Shown here: positions 17,960-25,829 of the stretch, piece by piece
Position numbering within the stretch: position 1 is the stretch's first letter
Layout of the letters: every line of letters begins with the position of its first letter
Source of the DNA: CAYWGR01 sp964458015
GTDB taxonomy: Bacteria > Planctomycetota > Planctomycetia > Pirellulales > Thermoguttaceae
NCBI GenBank assembly: GCA_964458015.1
Contig: CAYWGR010000028.1
Span: 1-39,705, forward strand
DNA length: 39,705 nt
Reading direction: 5' to 3'
The notes under the pieces: generated by a model
The model's database searches: none
What the model was told of the DNA's origin: nothing
The model's input: the letters and a program-made list of their open reading frames with translations, nothing else
Translations under genes and position numbers: made by a program

Positions 17960-18012
17960 CATAGAAAATGCTGCTTTGACCATAGAAAAAACACTGTTTT
18001 GACCATAGAAAA
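17960..18012 (+). repeat. Three CATAGAAAA direct repeats
   Basis: CATAGAAAA occurs at 17960, 17981 and 18004, the last two inside the longer shared string TTTGACCATAGAAAA. Spacing is 21 and 23 bp, about two helical turns. The repeats lie just beyond the 3' end of the DUF1559 gene. Function unknown. Confidence 0.5.
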
Positions 18013-18025
18013 CTACTGCAACACT

Positions 18026-19033
18026 TTACAGCTTGCTGCCGTCGATGGGTTGGTTGTCGTTGCGGCAGCCGAGATAGCTGAGGGTGGGCATGTCGATCGA
18101 GTAGCTGATCGAGCGGACGGAGCCGTCGCAGAGGGCGGCGTTGAAGCCGGCGGCGTGGGCGCTGCCATAGCTGACGGCGCAGGAGTAGCTGGGCTGGTCT
18201 TGACGCGGCGGGTAGGCCGCAAAGGTCCAGCGGTAGTTGTCGTTGTCGTAGCCGGCGTACATGTTTTCGTTGTCGCCGCCGTCGAGGCCGGTGGTGTAGC
18301 AGTCGGGGTTGAGATATTTCTCGCCCAGCAGAAGCGTGTTGCTTGTGCCGTCGCGGATTTCGGCCATCGACGTTTGGCTTCGCTCGAACATCACGCCGTC
18401 GAAGTCGGAGCTTGGGCTCCACGCGAAGCTGGATTCGCCGCTCAAGTTGGTCGGGCCGGCTTTATGGCCGTCGGTCTTATTGCCGGCGTTGGCGGCGTAG
18501 TCGGCGTGGGCCAGCACATTGTTGTCGGCGGTGTTCGATACACCGCCGGCGTTGTAGGCGATGAAAGTGCCGCTATCGTAAGCGTTGGGATAGAGCACGG
18601 CGGGTCGACGACTCGGGCAATTCGTCATGGCCAGCGGCGTGTGGGTGAGCGAAAGAACGGCCGTCTGTTTGACGCTGTCGGCTTGGCCTGCACCGAGATC
18701 GTGCAGGGCTTGTTGTTCACAGTAGGGCAGGATGTTGTAGATCCAGCCGCCGGGCTGGCTTTTGCCGAAGCCGCGATCGGGATCGCCAACCCAAAAATAG
18801 CCCCAGCCGCCGGTCGGAAGGAAACCGTTGGCTTGCTCATGGTTGAGCGCGCCGAGGGCCATCTGCTTCAGGTTGTTGCTGCACTGCAAGCGGCGCGCTG
18901 CCTCACGCGCCGATTGCACCGCAGGAAGCAATAGCGAGATCAAGATGCCGATGATCGTGATGACGACCAGGAGCTCGACCAGGGTAAATGCGGATTTGAG
19001 ATGGTTGATTTTGGATGGTGGATTTGCAGGCAT
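18026..19033 (-). CDS. Prepilin-type DUF1559 / H-X9-DG protein, copy 1
   Basis: A 335-residue type IV pilin-like protein of the large planctomycete DUF1559 (SBP_bac_10) family. The N-terminus KSAFTLVELLVVITIIGIL is a class III prepilin signal with Glu5 after the cleavage site, though Ala rather than Gly precedes Phe. AREAARRLQCSNNLKQMALG follows, as is standard. Near the C-terminus H-AAGFNAALC-DG is the H-X9-DG motif. Members are thought to be pseudopilin-like surface or secretion components; precise roles are unknown. The start is ATG 19033 with GGGGAG 8 nt upstream; a longer frame upstream would read through the leader. The first codons derive from heptamer units and can pair with the upstream leader. 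It follows a PEP-CTERM gene on the same strand. Confidence 0.9.
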   Translation of the reverse strand: MPANPPSKINHLKSAFTLVELLVVITIIGILISLLLPAVQSAREAARRLQCSNNLKQMALGALNHEQANGFLPTGGWGYFWVGDPDRGFGKSQPGGWIYNILPYCEQQALHDLGAGQADSVKQTAVLSLTHTPLAMTNCPSRRPAVLYPNAYDSGTFIAYNAGGVSNTADNNVLAHADYAANAGNKTDGHKAGPTNLSGESSFAWSPSSDFDGVMFERSQTSMAEIRDGTSNTLLLGEKYLNPDCYTTGLDGGDNENMYAGYDNDNYRWTFAAYPPRQDQPSYSCAVSYGSAHAAGFNAALCDGSVRSISYSIDMPTLSYLGCRNDNQPIDGSKL

Positions 19034-19122
19034 ACAACATCTCCCCTTGATAATGAAGGACGGGCGGATGGGGATGCACGTATTGCGTACATCCGCCATC
19101 CACCATCCAATATCCGATATGT
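19034..19122 (-). promoter_or_regulatory. Conserved structured leader between PEP-CTERM and DUF1559 genes, copy 1
   Basis: This 89-nt gap is nearly identical to the 90-nt gap at 29752-29841. On the minus strand it begins with heptamers (GGATATT GGATGGT GGATGGC GGATGTA). It then forms a hairpin GGATGTACG-CAATA-CGTGCATCC (9 bp, one wobble) and ends in GGGGAGATGTTGT before ATG. The segment at 19098-19115 is complementary to coding bases 19007-19023 (16 of 17), so a long stem can enclose the ribosome site and start codon. Whether this regulates translation is inference. Confidence 0.6.
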
Positions 19123-19962
19123 TTACTTCCGCTTCCGCCATGCGTAGCAGAGCAGGCCGATGAGGGCGGAACCTAGGAGAATGGCAGTGCCAGGCTCGGG
19201 GACAGTAATACCGGCATTATAATGAGCCAATGCTGTTGGCTGGCTCATCGCGGAGCTGTAGATGGCGACTTCGTCAATCGAGCCAGAAACAGGAAAAGTG
19301 AGATCGGCGCCGTTGTAATTCACACCGATAAAAATAGCATGGCCTACGGAACCAAAGTTTTCTGTAGAGCCGCCTACACTGAATTGCTCGACTCCATTGA
19401 TGTACGCCGTTAAATTCGACGATCCATCCCTGGTTAAAACCATGTGATACCATTGATTGGTTTTCAGCTCAGTCGAGCCCGTCGCCAGGGAACCGACAGC
19501 CGTTGACCAAAGATTCAACTTGCTACTTTCGTAAAAGAGGCCAAAGTCGACTTCACCTGCACCGTTTTTATAGTTGAACAAATCGCCTCTGGTCGAATTC
19601 GATGCGTTGAACCACATTTCCACGCTGAATGCCCCTGTGCCGATGGTGCTGACGGCTGATTCAGCGATCGAGATGTAATTGTTGGAGCCGTCGAACCCGG
19701 CGGCGGTGTCGCTATCACCTGCAATGGCACCGGGCTTGCCGTAGTCGGCGGCTTCAAAATTGTTGTATGTGCCTGCAACGCCACCGCTAATCTTGTTGGC
19801 GGCAGAAGCGGAGCCGCTTGCGTCGTCGAGACGCCAGTAGCCGATGGGATTGCTGTTGATGATGTCGGTCATGTAGCCAGCTTGGGCGATGGCGGCCGTG
19901 AGCAGGACGGCGAGGCCGAATAACCCGATTCCGAAAACTCGCATCACATTGGGGCGTTGCAT
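19123..19962 (-). CDS. LamG-domain PEP-CTERM surface protein
   Basis: A 279-residue exported protein. It has a Sec-type signal (VFGIGLFGLAVLLTAAIAQA) and then one LamG-like (concanavalin-type) jelly roll from PIGYWRLDDASGS through FSVEMWFNAS and WYHMVLTRDGSSNLTAYINGV to GSIDEVAIYSSAMS. The C-terminal sorting tail is VPEPGTAILLGSALIGLLCYAWRKRK. PEP-CTERM proteins are anchored or secreted by exosortase systems, none of which lies in this window. LamG folds commonly bind carbohydrates or act as adhesive modules. ATG 19962 has GGAGGAG 4 nt upstream. The gene runs directly into the structured leader of the DUF1559 gene, suggesting cotranscription. Confidence 0.88.
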   Translation of the reverse strand: MQRPNVMRVFGIGLFGLAVLLTAAIAQAGYMTDIINSNPIGYWRLDDASGSASAANKISGGVAGTYNNFEAADYGKPGAIAGDSDTAAGFDGSNNYISIAESAVSTIGTGAFSVEMWFNASNSTRGDLFNYKNGAGEVDFGLFYESSKLNLWSTAVGSLATGSTELKTNQWYHMVLTRDGSSNLTAYINGVEQFSVGGSTENFGSVGHAIFIGVNYNGADLTFPVSGSIDEVAIYSSAMSQPTALAHYNAGITVPEPGTAILLGSALIGLLCYAWRKRK

Positions 19963-20110
19963 GACGCTCCTCCTTTTGGAAAGCAACCGTTGACGGTCGG
20001 ACCGTTAGAACCTTTCTAAACGAGATTTGCCCGAGGACATTGGTTGTGTGTTTCGTTGTTTATCATGGTGCGTTGCAGAGGCACCGTAAGTTTTTGTTTT
20101 GGTTTTTGGT

Positions 20111-20274
20111 GGTGTGTCACGGACGCACCCTACGTTGATTTTGCGAAAATATTTGTAGGATGCGTCCGCGACGCATCAATCATTGTGTTCCGTTTATGCA
20201 CATTAGCTCGGTGCGTCACGGACGCACCCTACTTGTGTTCGGGTTTTTTGTGGTGCGTCGCGGACGCACCCTAC
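20111..20274. repeat. Cluster of four GGTGCGTC-palindromes (REP-like)
   Basis: The unit is GGTGCGTCGCGGACGCACC followed by CTAC, an 8-bp stem with a 3-nt loop. Copies: 20111-20133 (one mismatch in the stem), 20155-20177 (inverted orientation), 20210-20232 and 20252-20274. They fill the 318-bp gap between the FecR-type gene and the LamG PEP-CTERM gene. Further copies lie at 28084-28106, 28925-28947 and 28969-28991. No adjacent transposase of the RAYT type is visible. Confidence 0.85.
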
Positions 20275-20280
20275 GGGGTG

Positions 20281-22236
20281 TTAGGGGACGGTTGAGGAAC
20301 AGTAAAAGAGCTTGCGAATGTCGGCGGCCGATAATGCGTGGTTGAAAATCGCGAGTTCGTCGATCGCGCCGTGCCAAAATTGGACGGGCTTTAATTTCGA
20401 GGAGTCGGGCGAGTTGCTCCAGTTCTTGCAGCCGAGGGTCAAATGTTTAATGGGGGGCGTCAGGCAAACGCCGTCGCAGGGCGTGGAGCATATCTTTCGG
20501 CCGCCGCGATAGAGTTGCAGCGTTTTGCCATCGGCCACGAAAGCGACGTGGTTCCAATAGCCGATGCTCAGTGGCCGATTCGAACCTTCGCGCAGGTGGC
20601 ACCATAGACCGCGGCGGTCGTTGACGCCTGCCCAAAGGTCGCCGGCATCGCCGAAAAGCCCGAAGCCGAATTGCATGCGGCACGTTTTATCTTCCCAAGC
20701 CCGGGCGTATTGTTCGGAGGCGATGTTGGCCCATTCCGATTGGTCATCGACGCGAACCCAAGCGACGACGGAGATGGCACCGGCCTCGGCCGAAGGCAAT
20801 GTGGGCACATCGACGTAGGTAGTGCCGTCGAAGTGAAGTGCGCTGCCAAAGCGGCCTTGTTGCCAGGGTTCGTTTGCCGTGTTGGCTGTGTGTAAAACGC
20901 CGTGATGGCCGCTGGCGGAATCAATCACCATGTTGCGATTCTTGGCATCGGCAGATGATTCCATGCGATAGTAGGCGACCGGCTGCATCGCAAGGACCAT
21001 CGCAGCGTAGCCTTCGGGGCTAGTGGGCATGAATCTGGCGAAACGCTTGGAATCGGCTTTGACGACGGAAATCGGACCTTGCCGGCTATTGCATCGTGCG
21101 GCTTTGCCGGCTCGCAGAAGTTGTTCTTCGGTTGCAATGCCTGAACACCCCGTCCTTGTAAATAAAACGGAACCAACTAAAACATGCGTCTCCGTGTCGC
21201 CGGTCGGGCTGACTTCGACGCCAAACTCGGTGCCAAGGTCGGTGACGATGGCGGTGGGCGTTCGCACGGCAAACAGGGGAGCGGGGGATTGGGGGCGGGG
21301 AGCGGGGGAAAACGAGGGATTTGGGATTTGGGATTTGGCGATTTGGGATTTCGGGATTTCGGGATTAAGGGATTTCTGATTTATGATTTCTGATTTAGGA
21401 TTGATCACCGCTGTGTCCTGAACCTTGAACCCTGAACTCTCCTTACTGGCCACTGGCCACTGACCACTGACCACTAGCGATTGGCCACTGGCCACTTTTT
21501 CTGATTGCTGACTGCTGACTGCTGACTGCTTCTTCTCAAGTCGAGCAGTAAGTTTGCCCACCGAAAGAAAACCGCCAACGGGGGAATCGGCTTGGTAAGT
21601 GCAGGGGCCTTGGAGGATCACTTTCGCGCCGGTGTCGTAGGTGATTTCCATGAGGCCGGAGGCCAACGCATATTTACGGTTCAAGGCAACGAGTTCCGTG
21701 ACGGCGGCGGTCGTGGCGTCGGACCATTTGACATCGATCATCCCGGTAATCCGGCCGATGTACGTTGCTTGAGGCTCGTGTTTTTGATGCAGAGACGTGT
21801 GCGTGGCGGGGTGATCGTTGTCGGCGATTTGATTGTGGTGGGAAACGTAAATGAACGAACCCATCAAAAGGCCCAGGCCTGTTACAACGGTGGCAATCAG
21901 GAGCGAGAAAGGCACCTCTTGCGAGAAAAAGCCGATTGTGCCGTTGAAGGCAGAGGGAAAGAATCCGAGGGCCGGCATTGGCGCGGCGGTGGGCTGCGAC
22001 GGTTGAGCAAGCTTTGACTGAACTCCGTCGAGACCGATTTGGCAGAGGCGTTCCGCGCGGCCGAGGAATCGGATGTCGGCCTGGAGGGAAATGTGGTCGA
22101 TGTAAGTTTTGCAAGCATCGGCATCGCATTCCAAGGCGGCGGCTAATTCGTCGAGTTGCGCATCGTTCAATAGGCCATCGCAAGCGGCGTCGAGCAGAGG
22201 CGAAAAGTCGTCGTGGTCATGAATACGTTCGTTCAC
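20281..22236 (-). CDS. FecR-LamG membrane protein, probable anti-sigma partner of the ECF sigma factor
   Basis: A 651-residue protein. Approximate layout: a cytoplasmic N-terminal region (1-105), one membrane helix (VPFSLLIATVVTGLGLLMG, about 109-131), a FecR domain (155-395, with VILQGPCTYQADSPVGGFLSVGKLTARL and FAVRTPTAIVTDLGTEFGVEV), and a C-terminal LamG domain (about 410-651). The GTG start 22236 overlaps the sigma factor stop as GTGA, with GGAGG upstream, so translation is coupled. In planctomycetes such proteins are taken to relay a surface signal to the ECF factor; LamG may be the ligand module. Oddly, about 85 residues (235-321) between the two halves of the FecR domain are low-complexity sequence from heptamer-repeat DNA (VASGQSLVVSGQWPVAS, then IPKSQIAKSQIPNPSF). 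Confidence 0.85.
   Translation of the reverse strand: MNERIHDHDDFSPLLDAACDGLLNDAQLDELAAALECDADACKTYIDHISLQADIRFLGRAERLCQIGLDGVQSKLAQPSQPTAAPMPALGFFPSAFNGTIGFFSQEVPFSLLIATVVTGLGLLMGSFIYVSHHNQIADNDHPATHTSLHQKHEPQATYIGRITGMIDVKWSDATTAAVTELVALNRKYALASGLMEITYDTGAKVILQGPCTYQADSPVGGFLSVGKLTARLEKKQSAVSSQQSEKVASGQSLVVSGQWPVASKESSGFKVQDTAVINPKSEIINQKSLNPEIPKSQIAKSQIPNPSFSPAPRPQSPAPLFAVRTPTAIVTDLGTEFGVEVSPTGDTETHVLVGSVLFTRTGCSGIATEEQLLRAGKAARCNSRQGPISVVKADSKRFARFMPTSPEGYAAMVLAMQPVAYYRMESSADAKNRNMVIDSASGHHGVLHTANTANEPWQQGRFGSALHFDGTTYVDVPTLPSAEAGAISVVAWVRVDDQSEWANIASEQYARAWEDKTCRMQFGFGLFGDAGDLWAGVNDRRGLWCHLREGSNRPLSIGYWNHVAFVADGKTLQLYRGGRKICSTPCDGVCLTPPIKHLTLGCKNWSNSPDSSKLKPVQFWHGAIDELAIFNHALSAADIRKLFYCSSTVP
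21316..21529. repeat. Heptamer-repeat block inside the FecR-LamG coding region
   Basis: Plus-strand reading shows GGGATTT-type units from 21316 with some 8-nt slips. Eleven phased units follow at 21419-21495 (TGAACCT, TGAACCC, ... TGGCCAC, TGACCAC) and then TGATTGC plus three TGACTGC at 21502-21529. The TGACCAC/TGGCCAC units match those at 12821-12869. The block keeps the reading frame of the host gene; three heptamers encode seven residues, giving SGQSLVV and SGQWPVA. Confidence 0.75.
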
Positions 22237-22802
22237 GGCGCATCCTCCTCGGCAGGAAGATCGTGAGTGACGGACGACGGGGCTTCTTGCTGGCGCAGTT
22301 CGCGTTTGATGCATTCCAACAACCAGCAACGGATGCGGTGCAGCGAGTTTTGGACGCTTTTCGGCGAGCGTGCCAAGGTGTCGGCGATTTGCCGGATGGG
22401 CGTGTCTTCGATATAACACCGCTTGAGCATCTGTCGGTCGTTTTCAGCCAGGCGCTCCATGCAGCCGCTCAAGGCCGAGAGATTGTCCGAGGCTGTTTCG
22501 ATGCCGCGATCAGCGACTTCAGTCAGCAAAGCGTCGCGCAATCGGGCGGTGAAGGCGGTGCGGCGAGCTTGCTTTTTCTGGAAGTTCAAGACCTTGTTTT
22601 GTGCGATCCGTAACGCCCAGGCGAGAAAACTGGTGCCGGGCTGGAATTCGTCGTACTTTTCCCACAGCGTCAGGCAGGTTTCTTGAAACAGGTCTTCGGT
22701 GTCGTTCCAGTTGAGAAGCATCGCCTGGATATACGACAAGATCCGACTCGTGGCGAGCCTGACCTGTTCGGCGAATTCTTCGTAGCGCTGGGCGTTGGGC
22801 AT
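22233..22802 (-). CDS. ECF RNA polymerase sigma factor (Rhodopirellula/Verrucomicrobium type)
   Basis: A 189-residue extracytoplasmic-function sigma factor. Region 2 includes NWNDTEDLFQETCLTLWEKYDEF and FLAWALRIAQNKVLNFQKKQ. Region 4 is LSGCMERLAENDRQMLKRCYIEDTPIRQIADTLARSPKSVQNSLHRIRCWLLECI. No anti-sigma zinc site is visible in it. Its stop overlaps the GTG of the FecR-LamG gene by 4 bp, making a sigma/anti-sigma pair. ATG 22802 is preferred, with AGGAT about 11 nt upstream; a GTG at 22820 would add six residues. This group is typical of Planctomycetes and Verrucomicrobia. Confidence 0.92.
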   Translation of the reverse strand: MPNAQRYEEFAEQVRLATSRILSYIQAMLLNWNDTEDLFQETCLTLWEKYDEFQPGTSFLAWALRIAQNKVLNFQKKQARRTAFTARLRDALLTEVADRGIETASDNLSALSGCMERLAENDRQMLKRCYIEDTPIRQIADTLARSPKSVQNSLHRIRCWLLECIKRELRQQEAPSSVTHDLPAEEDAP

Positions 22803-23039
22803 GGGCGATCGATCCTGCACGGATAGTTTTCCGTTCTATCTCTCATCATAATTTCCGCAAAAACGAAAAACCCATTGAAAAAACGCTTGGATTCGGCGGA
22901 ATTGTTCGGAAGGCGTTGTCGGTATTGAATTTACGAGTGTTGGCGTGGCTGTTGGTCGCGTAGTTGCTATGGGTGGCGGGTGAGCCTTTCGCCGTCTTGT
23001 TTTTCTGAGATAGGTCTGTGAAAAGAGGGGCCTGCAACG

Positions 23040-23138
23040 TTTCTCACCGCAGGTCAAGGTCGCACGCACTCTACATTTTTGCAAGAAATGCTAGGGCACA
23101 AAAGTGTGTCGCATATCGTTACAAGATTCACGCAAATA
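23040..23138 (+). pseudogene. Possible tyrosine-recombinase C-terminal remnant
   Basis: In the 413-bp gap before the aminotransferase, the frame through 23082 reads FLQEMLGHKSVSHIVTRFTQI. The string LQEMLGHKSV matches the conserved region near the second active-site His of phage-type integrases ('LQ.LLGHKSI..T..YTH'); the spacing to the expected Tyr region is one residue off and Tyr is replaced by Phe. The frame is closed by a stop at 23019 and no other integrase part is seen. A decayed relic is the best reading; chance resemblance is possible. The rest of the gap 22803-23215 shows nothing. Confidence 0.35.
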
Positions 23139-23215
23139 CGAACATCGGGGACTGTCGCTTCGGCTATAGTGAATGCCTGGAGTGTGTGGTTTGTCATTCT
23201 ATGCCGGAGAACATC

Positions 23216-24538
23216 ATGTCGATAGTTGAACGAAATCAGCGCACGACGAAAGCCGTGTCTAGTCTTGGTCCTTATCCGTCGAAAATTGGCGCCGAGGAAC
23301 TGATCGAGGTGCTCGACCTGTGGCAATTTTCGCAGGAGACGAAGCGGCTGATCGTTGAATTGGTGGAGTCGGATCAAAATTTACAGGGGCCGCATTTATT
23401 CCGTTATTACAACCCCCGGCCGAGCAAGGTGGCCGCGGCTGAAAAGGCAATGGCGGACTTGACGGGCGTGAAGCATTGTTTGGCGGTCAATTCCTGCACG
23501 TCGGCCTTGGTGGCTGCTTACAAGGCGCTAGGCATTGGCGCGGGCGACGAGGTGATTGTGCCGGCCTACACGTTTTTCGCGTCGGCTGCCACGGTGGTTG
23601 CGGCCAATGCGATTCCCGTGATTGCCGATGTGGACGATTCGCTTTGTTTGGATCCGTCGGCCATCGAAAAGGCGATTACGAAACGCACGAAGGCGATTGT
23701 GCCGGTTCACATGCGCGGGGCGCCGGCGCAGATGGACGCCATTTTGGATTTGGCCAATCGGAAGGGGATTCCCGTGGTCGAAGACGTTGCCCAAGCGGGC
23801 GGCGGTTCGTTTCAGGGACGCCGGCTGGGAAGCCTGGGAACGTTGGGTTGCTTCAGCTTCGATTATTACAAGGTGCAGGCAAGCGGCGAGGGCGGATTTG
23901 TTACGACCAACGACGCGTGGCTTTACACTAGGGCCCAAAGCTGGCATGACACGGCTGCCTGCTGGAGACCGGATCGCTATGCCCATGAAGGCAAGGCGGG
24001 CGAACTGTTTTGCGGCGAGAACTATCGGATGAGCGAGCTGCAAGGCGCGGTGGCCTTGGCACAGATTCGGAAGACCGACACGATGTTGGCGGGCTATCGG
24101 CGGGCCCATCGCCGGATCAAGGAAGCTATCGAGGCCGTGCCGGGGCTTTCGTTCCGCCGCGTGCCGGATGTCTCGGGCGATACCGGCATTTGCTTGATCT
24201 TGTTCCTAGGCGATGCCGACACGACTCGGAACGCCATGAAGGCGATGCAGGAGGAAGGCGTGCCGGCGGGCGGGATCTACGATCAGAAGGTCCGCGATTG
24301 GCATATTTTCGCGTACTGGGAACATATTTTGGAGAGGAAGCACGTTGCGGCCGACGGGTTGCCTTGGAGCGCCGTGCCAGCCGACGAATTGCCGCGCTAT
24401 TCGAAGGATATGTGCCCTCGCACGCTTGAGCTGTTGAGCCGAGCGATTATGATCGACATCAACTGGCACTATAGCGACCAGGATTGCGACGCTATTGCGG
24501 AAGGCATCAATCGCGCGTTGGCTCGTTGCTGCAAGTAA
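23216..24538 (+). CDS. DegT/DnrJ/EryC1/StrS-family PLP aminotransferase
   Basis: A 440-residue cytoplasmic fold-type I aminotransferase-like protein, related to enzymes that aminate keto sugars or scyllo-inosose. Visible features: VNSCTSALVAAYKALGIGAGDEVIVPAYTFFASA (cofactor phosphate and substrate region, about 92-125), VPVHMRGAPAQMD, VVEDVAQAGGG with Asp190 for the pyridine nitrogen, and the Schiff-base Lys219 in CFSFDYYKVQASGEGGFVTTND. ATG 23216 is selected because CGGAGA lies 5 nt upstream and homology begins there; upstream codons in the same frame (from a GTG at 23018) overlap the recombinase relic and look non-coding. The following gene is an isomerase-like protein on the same strand, 222 bp away, so a sugar or inositol pathway is plausible. 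The substrate is unknown. Confidence 0.88.
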   Translation: MSIVERNQRTTKAVSSLGPYPSKIGAEELIEVLDLWQFSQETKRLIVELVESDQNLQGPHLFRYYNPRPSKVAAAEKAMADLTGVKHCLAVNSCTSALVAAYKALGIGAGDEVIVPAYTFFASAATVVAANAIPVIADVDDSLCLDPSAIEKAITKRTKAIVPVHMRGAPAQMDAILDLANRKGIPVVEDVAQAGGGSFQGRRLGSLGTLGCFSFDYYKVQASGEGGFVTTNDAWLYTRAQSWHDTAACWRPDRYAHEGKAGELFCGENYRMSELQGAVALAQIRKTDTMLAGYRRAHRRIKEAIEAVPGLSFRRVPDVSGDTGICLILFLGDADTTRNAMKAMQEEGVPAGGIYDQKVRDWHIFAYWEHILERKHVAADGLPWSAVPADELPRYSKDMCPRTLELLSRAIMIDINWHYSDQDCDAIAEGINRALARCCK

Positions 24539-24644
24539 GAAATTGGTGGGTCCCCTCTCTTTCTTTGGAAACCGAGCAAGAGGTGGTGGGCGGTTGGAAT
24601 TGCCTTGAAATCTTGGCTCTTTTACCAAACAGCCCTCACCCTAG

Positions 24645-24705
24645 CCCTCTCCCAAAGGGAGAGGGGACTTTTTTACTGTGCTAGCCTTCTCCCAAAGGGA
24701 GAGGG
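24645..24705 (+). terminator. Tandem CCCTCTCCC-AAA-GGGAGAGGG hairpins with T-tracts
   Basis: Two near-identical units. At 24645-24665 a perfect 9-bp stem with AAA loop is followed by GACTTTTTT. At 24685-24705 the same stem with one wobble is followed by GGCTTTTTG. Both start CTAGCC, so a unit of about 40 bp is duplicated. The structure suits an intrinsic terminator after the aminotransferase gene, but this palindrome type is also a common dispersed repeat in bacteria. Confidence 0.55.
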
Positions 24706-24760
24706 GGCTTTTTGCTGCGAAGGCAAGGGGATTTTTTGTTGAACATTCGAGGAGAACAAC

Positions 24761-25582
24761 ATGGTTATGGTAGGTGTTTGTTTGGAAACGGTGTTTACCG
24801 ATTTGCCGGTCGATGAGCGGATTGGAAAAATCGCCGAGGCGGGCTACAAGTGCGTGGAATTTTGGCATCCCGAGGGCACGTGGGACGGCCGTGGGATTCA
24901 AACCGCATTGGCCAAGGATCCCGTGGCATTGCGTCAAGCTTGCGAACGGCACGGCGTTACGCTCAACGATTTTGCAATGCACGCTTGGGACGGTTCGATC
25001 GGGGGTTGCCCGGCCAAGGCGGTTGACCGCGAGCGTTATCTCGCGCAGATGCGCAAAATGATTGAATTCGCCAAGGCGGCGGGCTGTAAGAAGGGGATCA
25101 CGCTGTCGGGCACGGTCGATCCGTCGCTTTCGAGGAGCCAGATGCGTGCGAATTTCGAGTCGGCATTGGCCGAGGCGGTGAAAATGGCCGAGCAGGCCGA
25201 TTTTACGTTGTTGCTGGAACCGCTGAATACGTTGGTGGATCATGCGGGCTACTATCTCGATTCGTCGAGCGAGGCCGTCGAGATTGTGCGCGCGATTGGC
25301 AGCCCTCGGTTGAAAATTCTGTACGATGTTTATCACATGCAGATCATGGAAGGGAACATTTTGGCCACGATCGAGCGGATTCTGCCGTGGATCGGACATT
25401 TTCACGCGGCAGGCGTGCCGGGGCGGGGTGAACTGTTTGGTTCTGAGTTGAACTACCCGGAGATCGTGCGACGCATCGAATCGTTTGGCTACGAAGGTTC
25501 GTTCGGCTTAGAGTATTTTCCAAAAATCGCCGACCATGACGTTTCGCTGCGGAAGACGCTGGAGTATCTGGCGGGAAGGTAG
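24761..25582 (+). CDS. Hydroxypyruvate-isomerase-like TIM barrel (sugar phosphate isomerase/epimerase)
   Basis: A 273-residue xylose-isomerase-like TIM-barrel protein with no signal peptide. Likely metal ligands on successive strands: Glu153 in LLLEPLN, Asp189 with His192 in ILYDVYHMQ, His215 in GHFHAAGVPGRGEL, and Glu251 in FGLEYFP. HAGYYLDSSSEAVEIVRAI and the VPGRGE loop are characteristic of hydroxypyruvate isomerase (Hyi) and close relatives that isomerise or epimerise small sugars. GAGGAG lies 6 nt before ATG 24761. It sits between an aminotransferase and a XylR-like regulator. The exact substrate (hydroxypyruvate, a ketose or an inositol derivative) is not determined. Confidence 0.85.
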   Translation: MVMVGVCLETVFTDLPVDERIGKIAEAGYKCVEFWHPEGTWDGRGIQTALAKDPVALRQACERHGVTLNDFAMHAWDGSIGGCPAKAVDRERYLAQMRKMIEFAKAAGCKKGITLSGTVDPSLSRSQMRANFESALAEAVKMAEQADFTLLLEPLNTLVDHAGYYLDSSSEAVEIVRAIGSPRLKILYDVYHMQIMEGNILATIERILPWIGHFHAAGVPGRGELFGSELNYPEIVRRIESFGYEGSFGLEYFPKIADHDVSLRKTLEYLAGR

Positions 25583-25732
25583 CTGTTTTTTCGTAGATTC
25601 CCGTCGTTCCGAGGATTTCGTTGTGGGAATGGCATCCAATCGCTAATCGCCTGTTGCGAGATGAACGAAGCTGGAGCTTGGGGACGAGAGGAAACGGGGG
25701 GGGCAACCGCTTCCTGGTGAGCATCGCACATT

Positions 25733-25754
25733 CCGGGAGCTGTTAGCTCCCCGG
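25733..25754 (+). repeat. Dispersed hairpin repeat CCGGGAGCT-gtt-AGCTCCCCGG
   Basis: Second copy of the hairpin at 12787-12807, with the same GCACATT and CTATTTTTG flanks and a compensating base-pair change in the stem; one extra C bulges on the 3' side. It lies in the 247-bp gap between the isomerase and the second XylR-like gene. Just upstream, 25668-25679 holds a small AAGCT-gg-AGCTT palindrome. Confidence 0.7.
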
Positions 25755-25829
25755 CTATTTTTGGGATTTTACGAGTTAGTTCCGGGCTATTATTTTAGGT
25801 TTATGTCAGGCTAACCCCCCGGGTCTACT

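Noticed and set aside
23018..23215. 66-residue N-terminal extension of the aminotransferase
   Set aside because: It precedes the conserved fold, overlaps the recombinase relic in another frame, and ATG 23216 has a good ribosome site.
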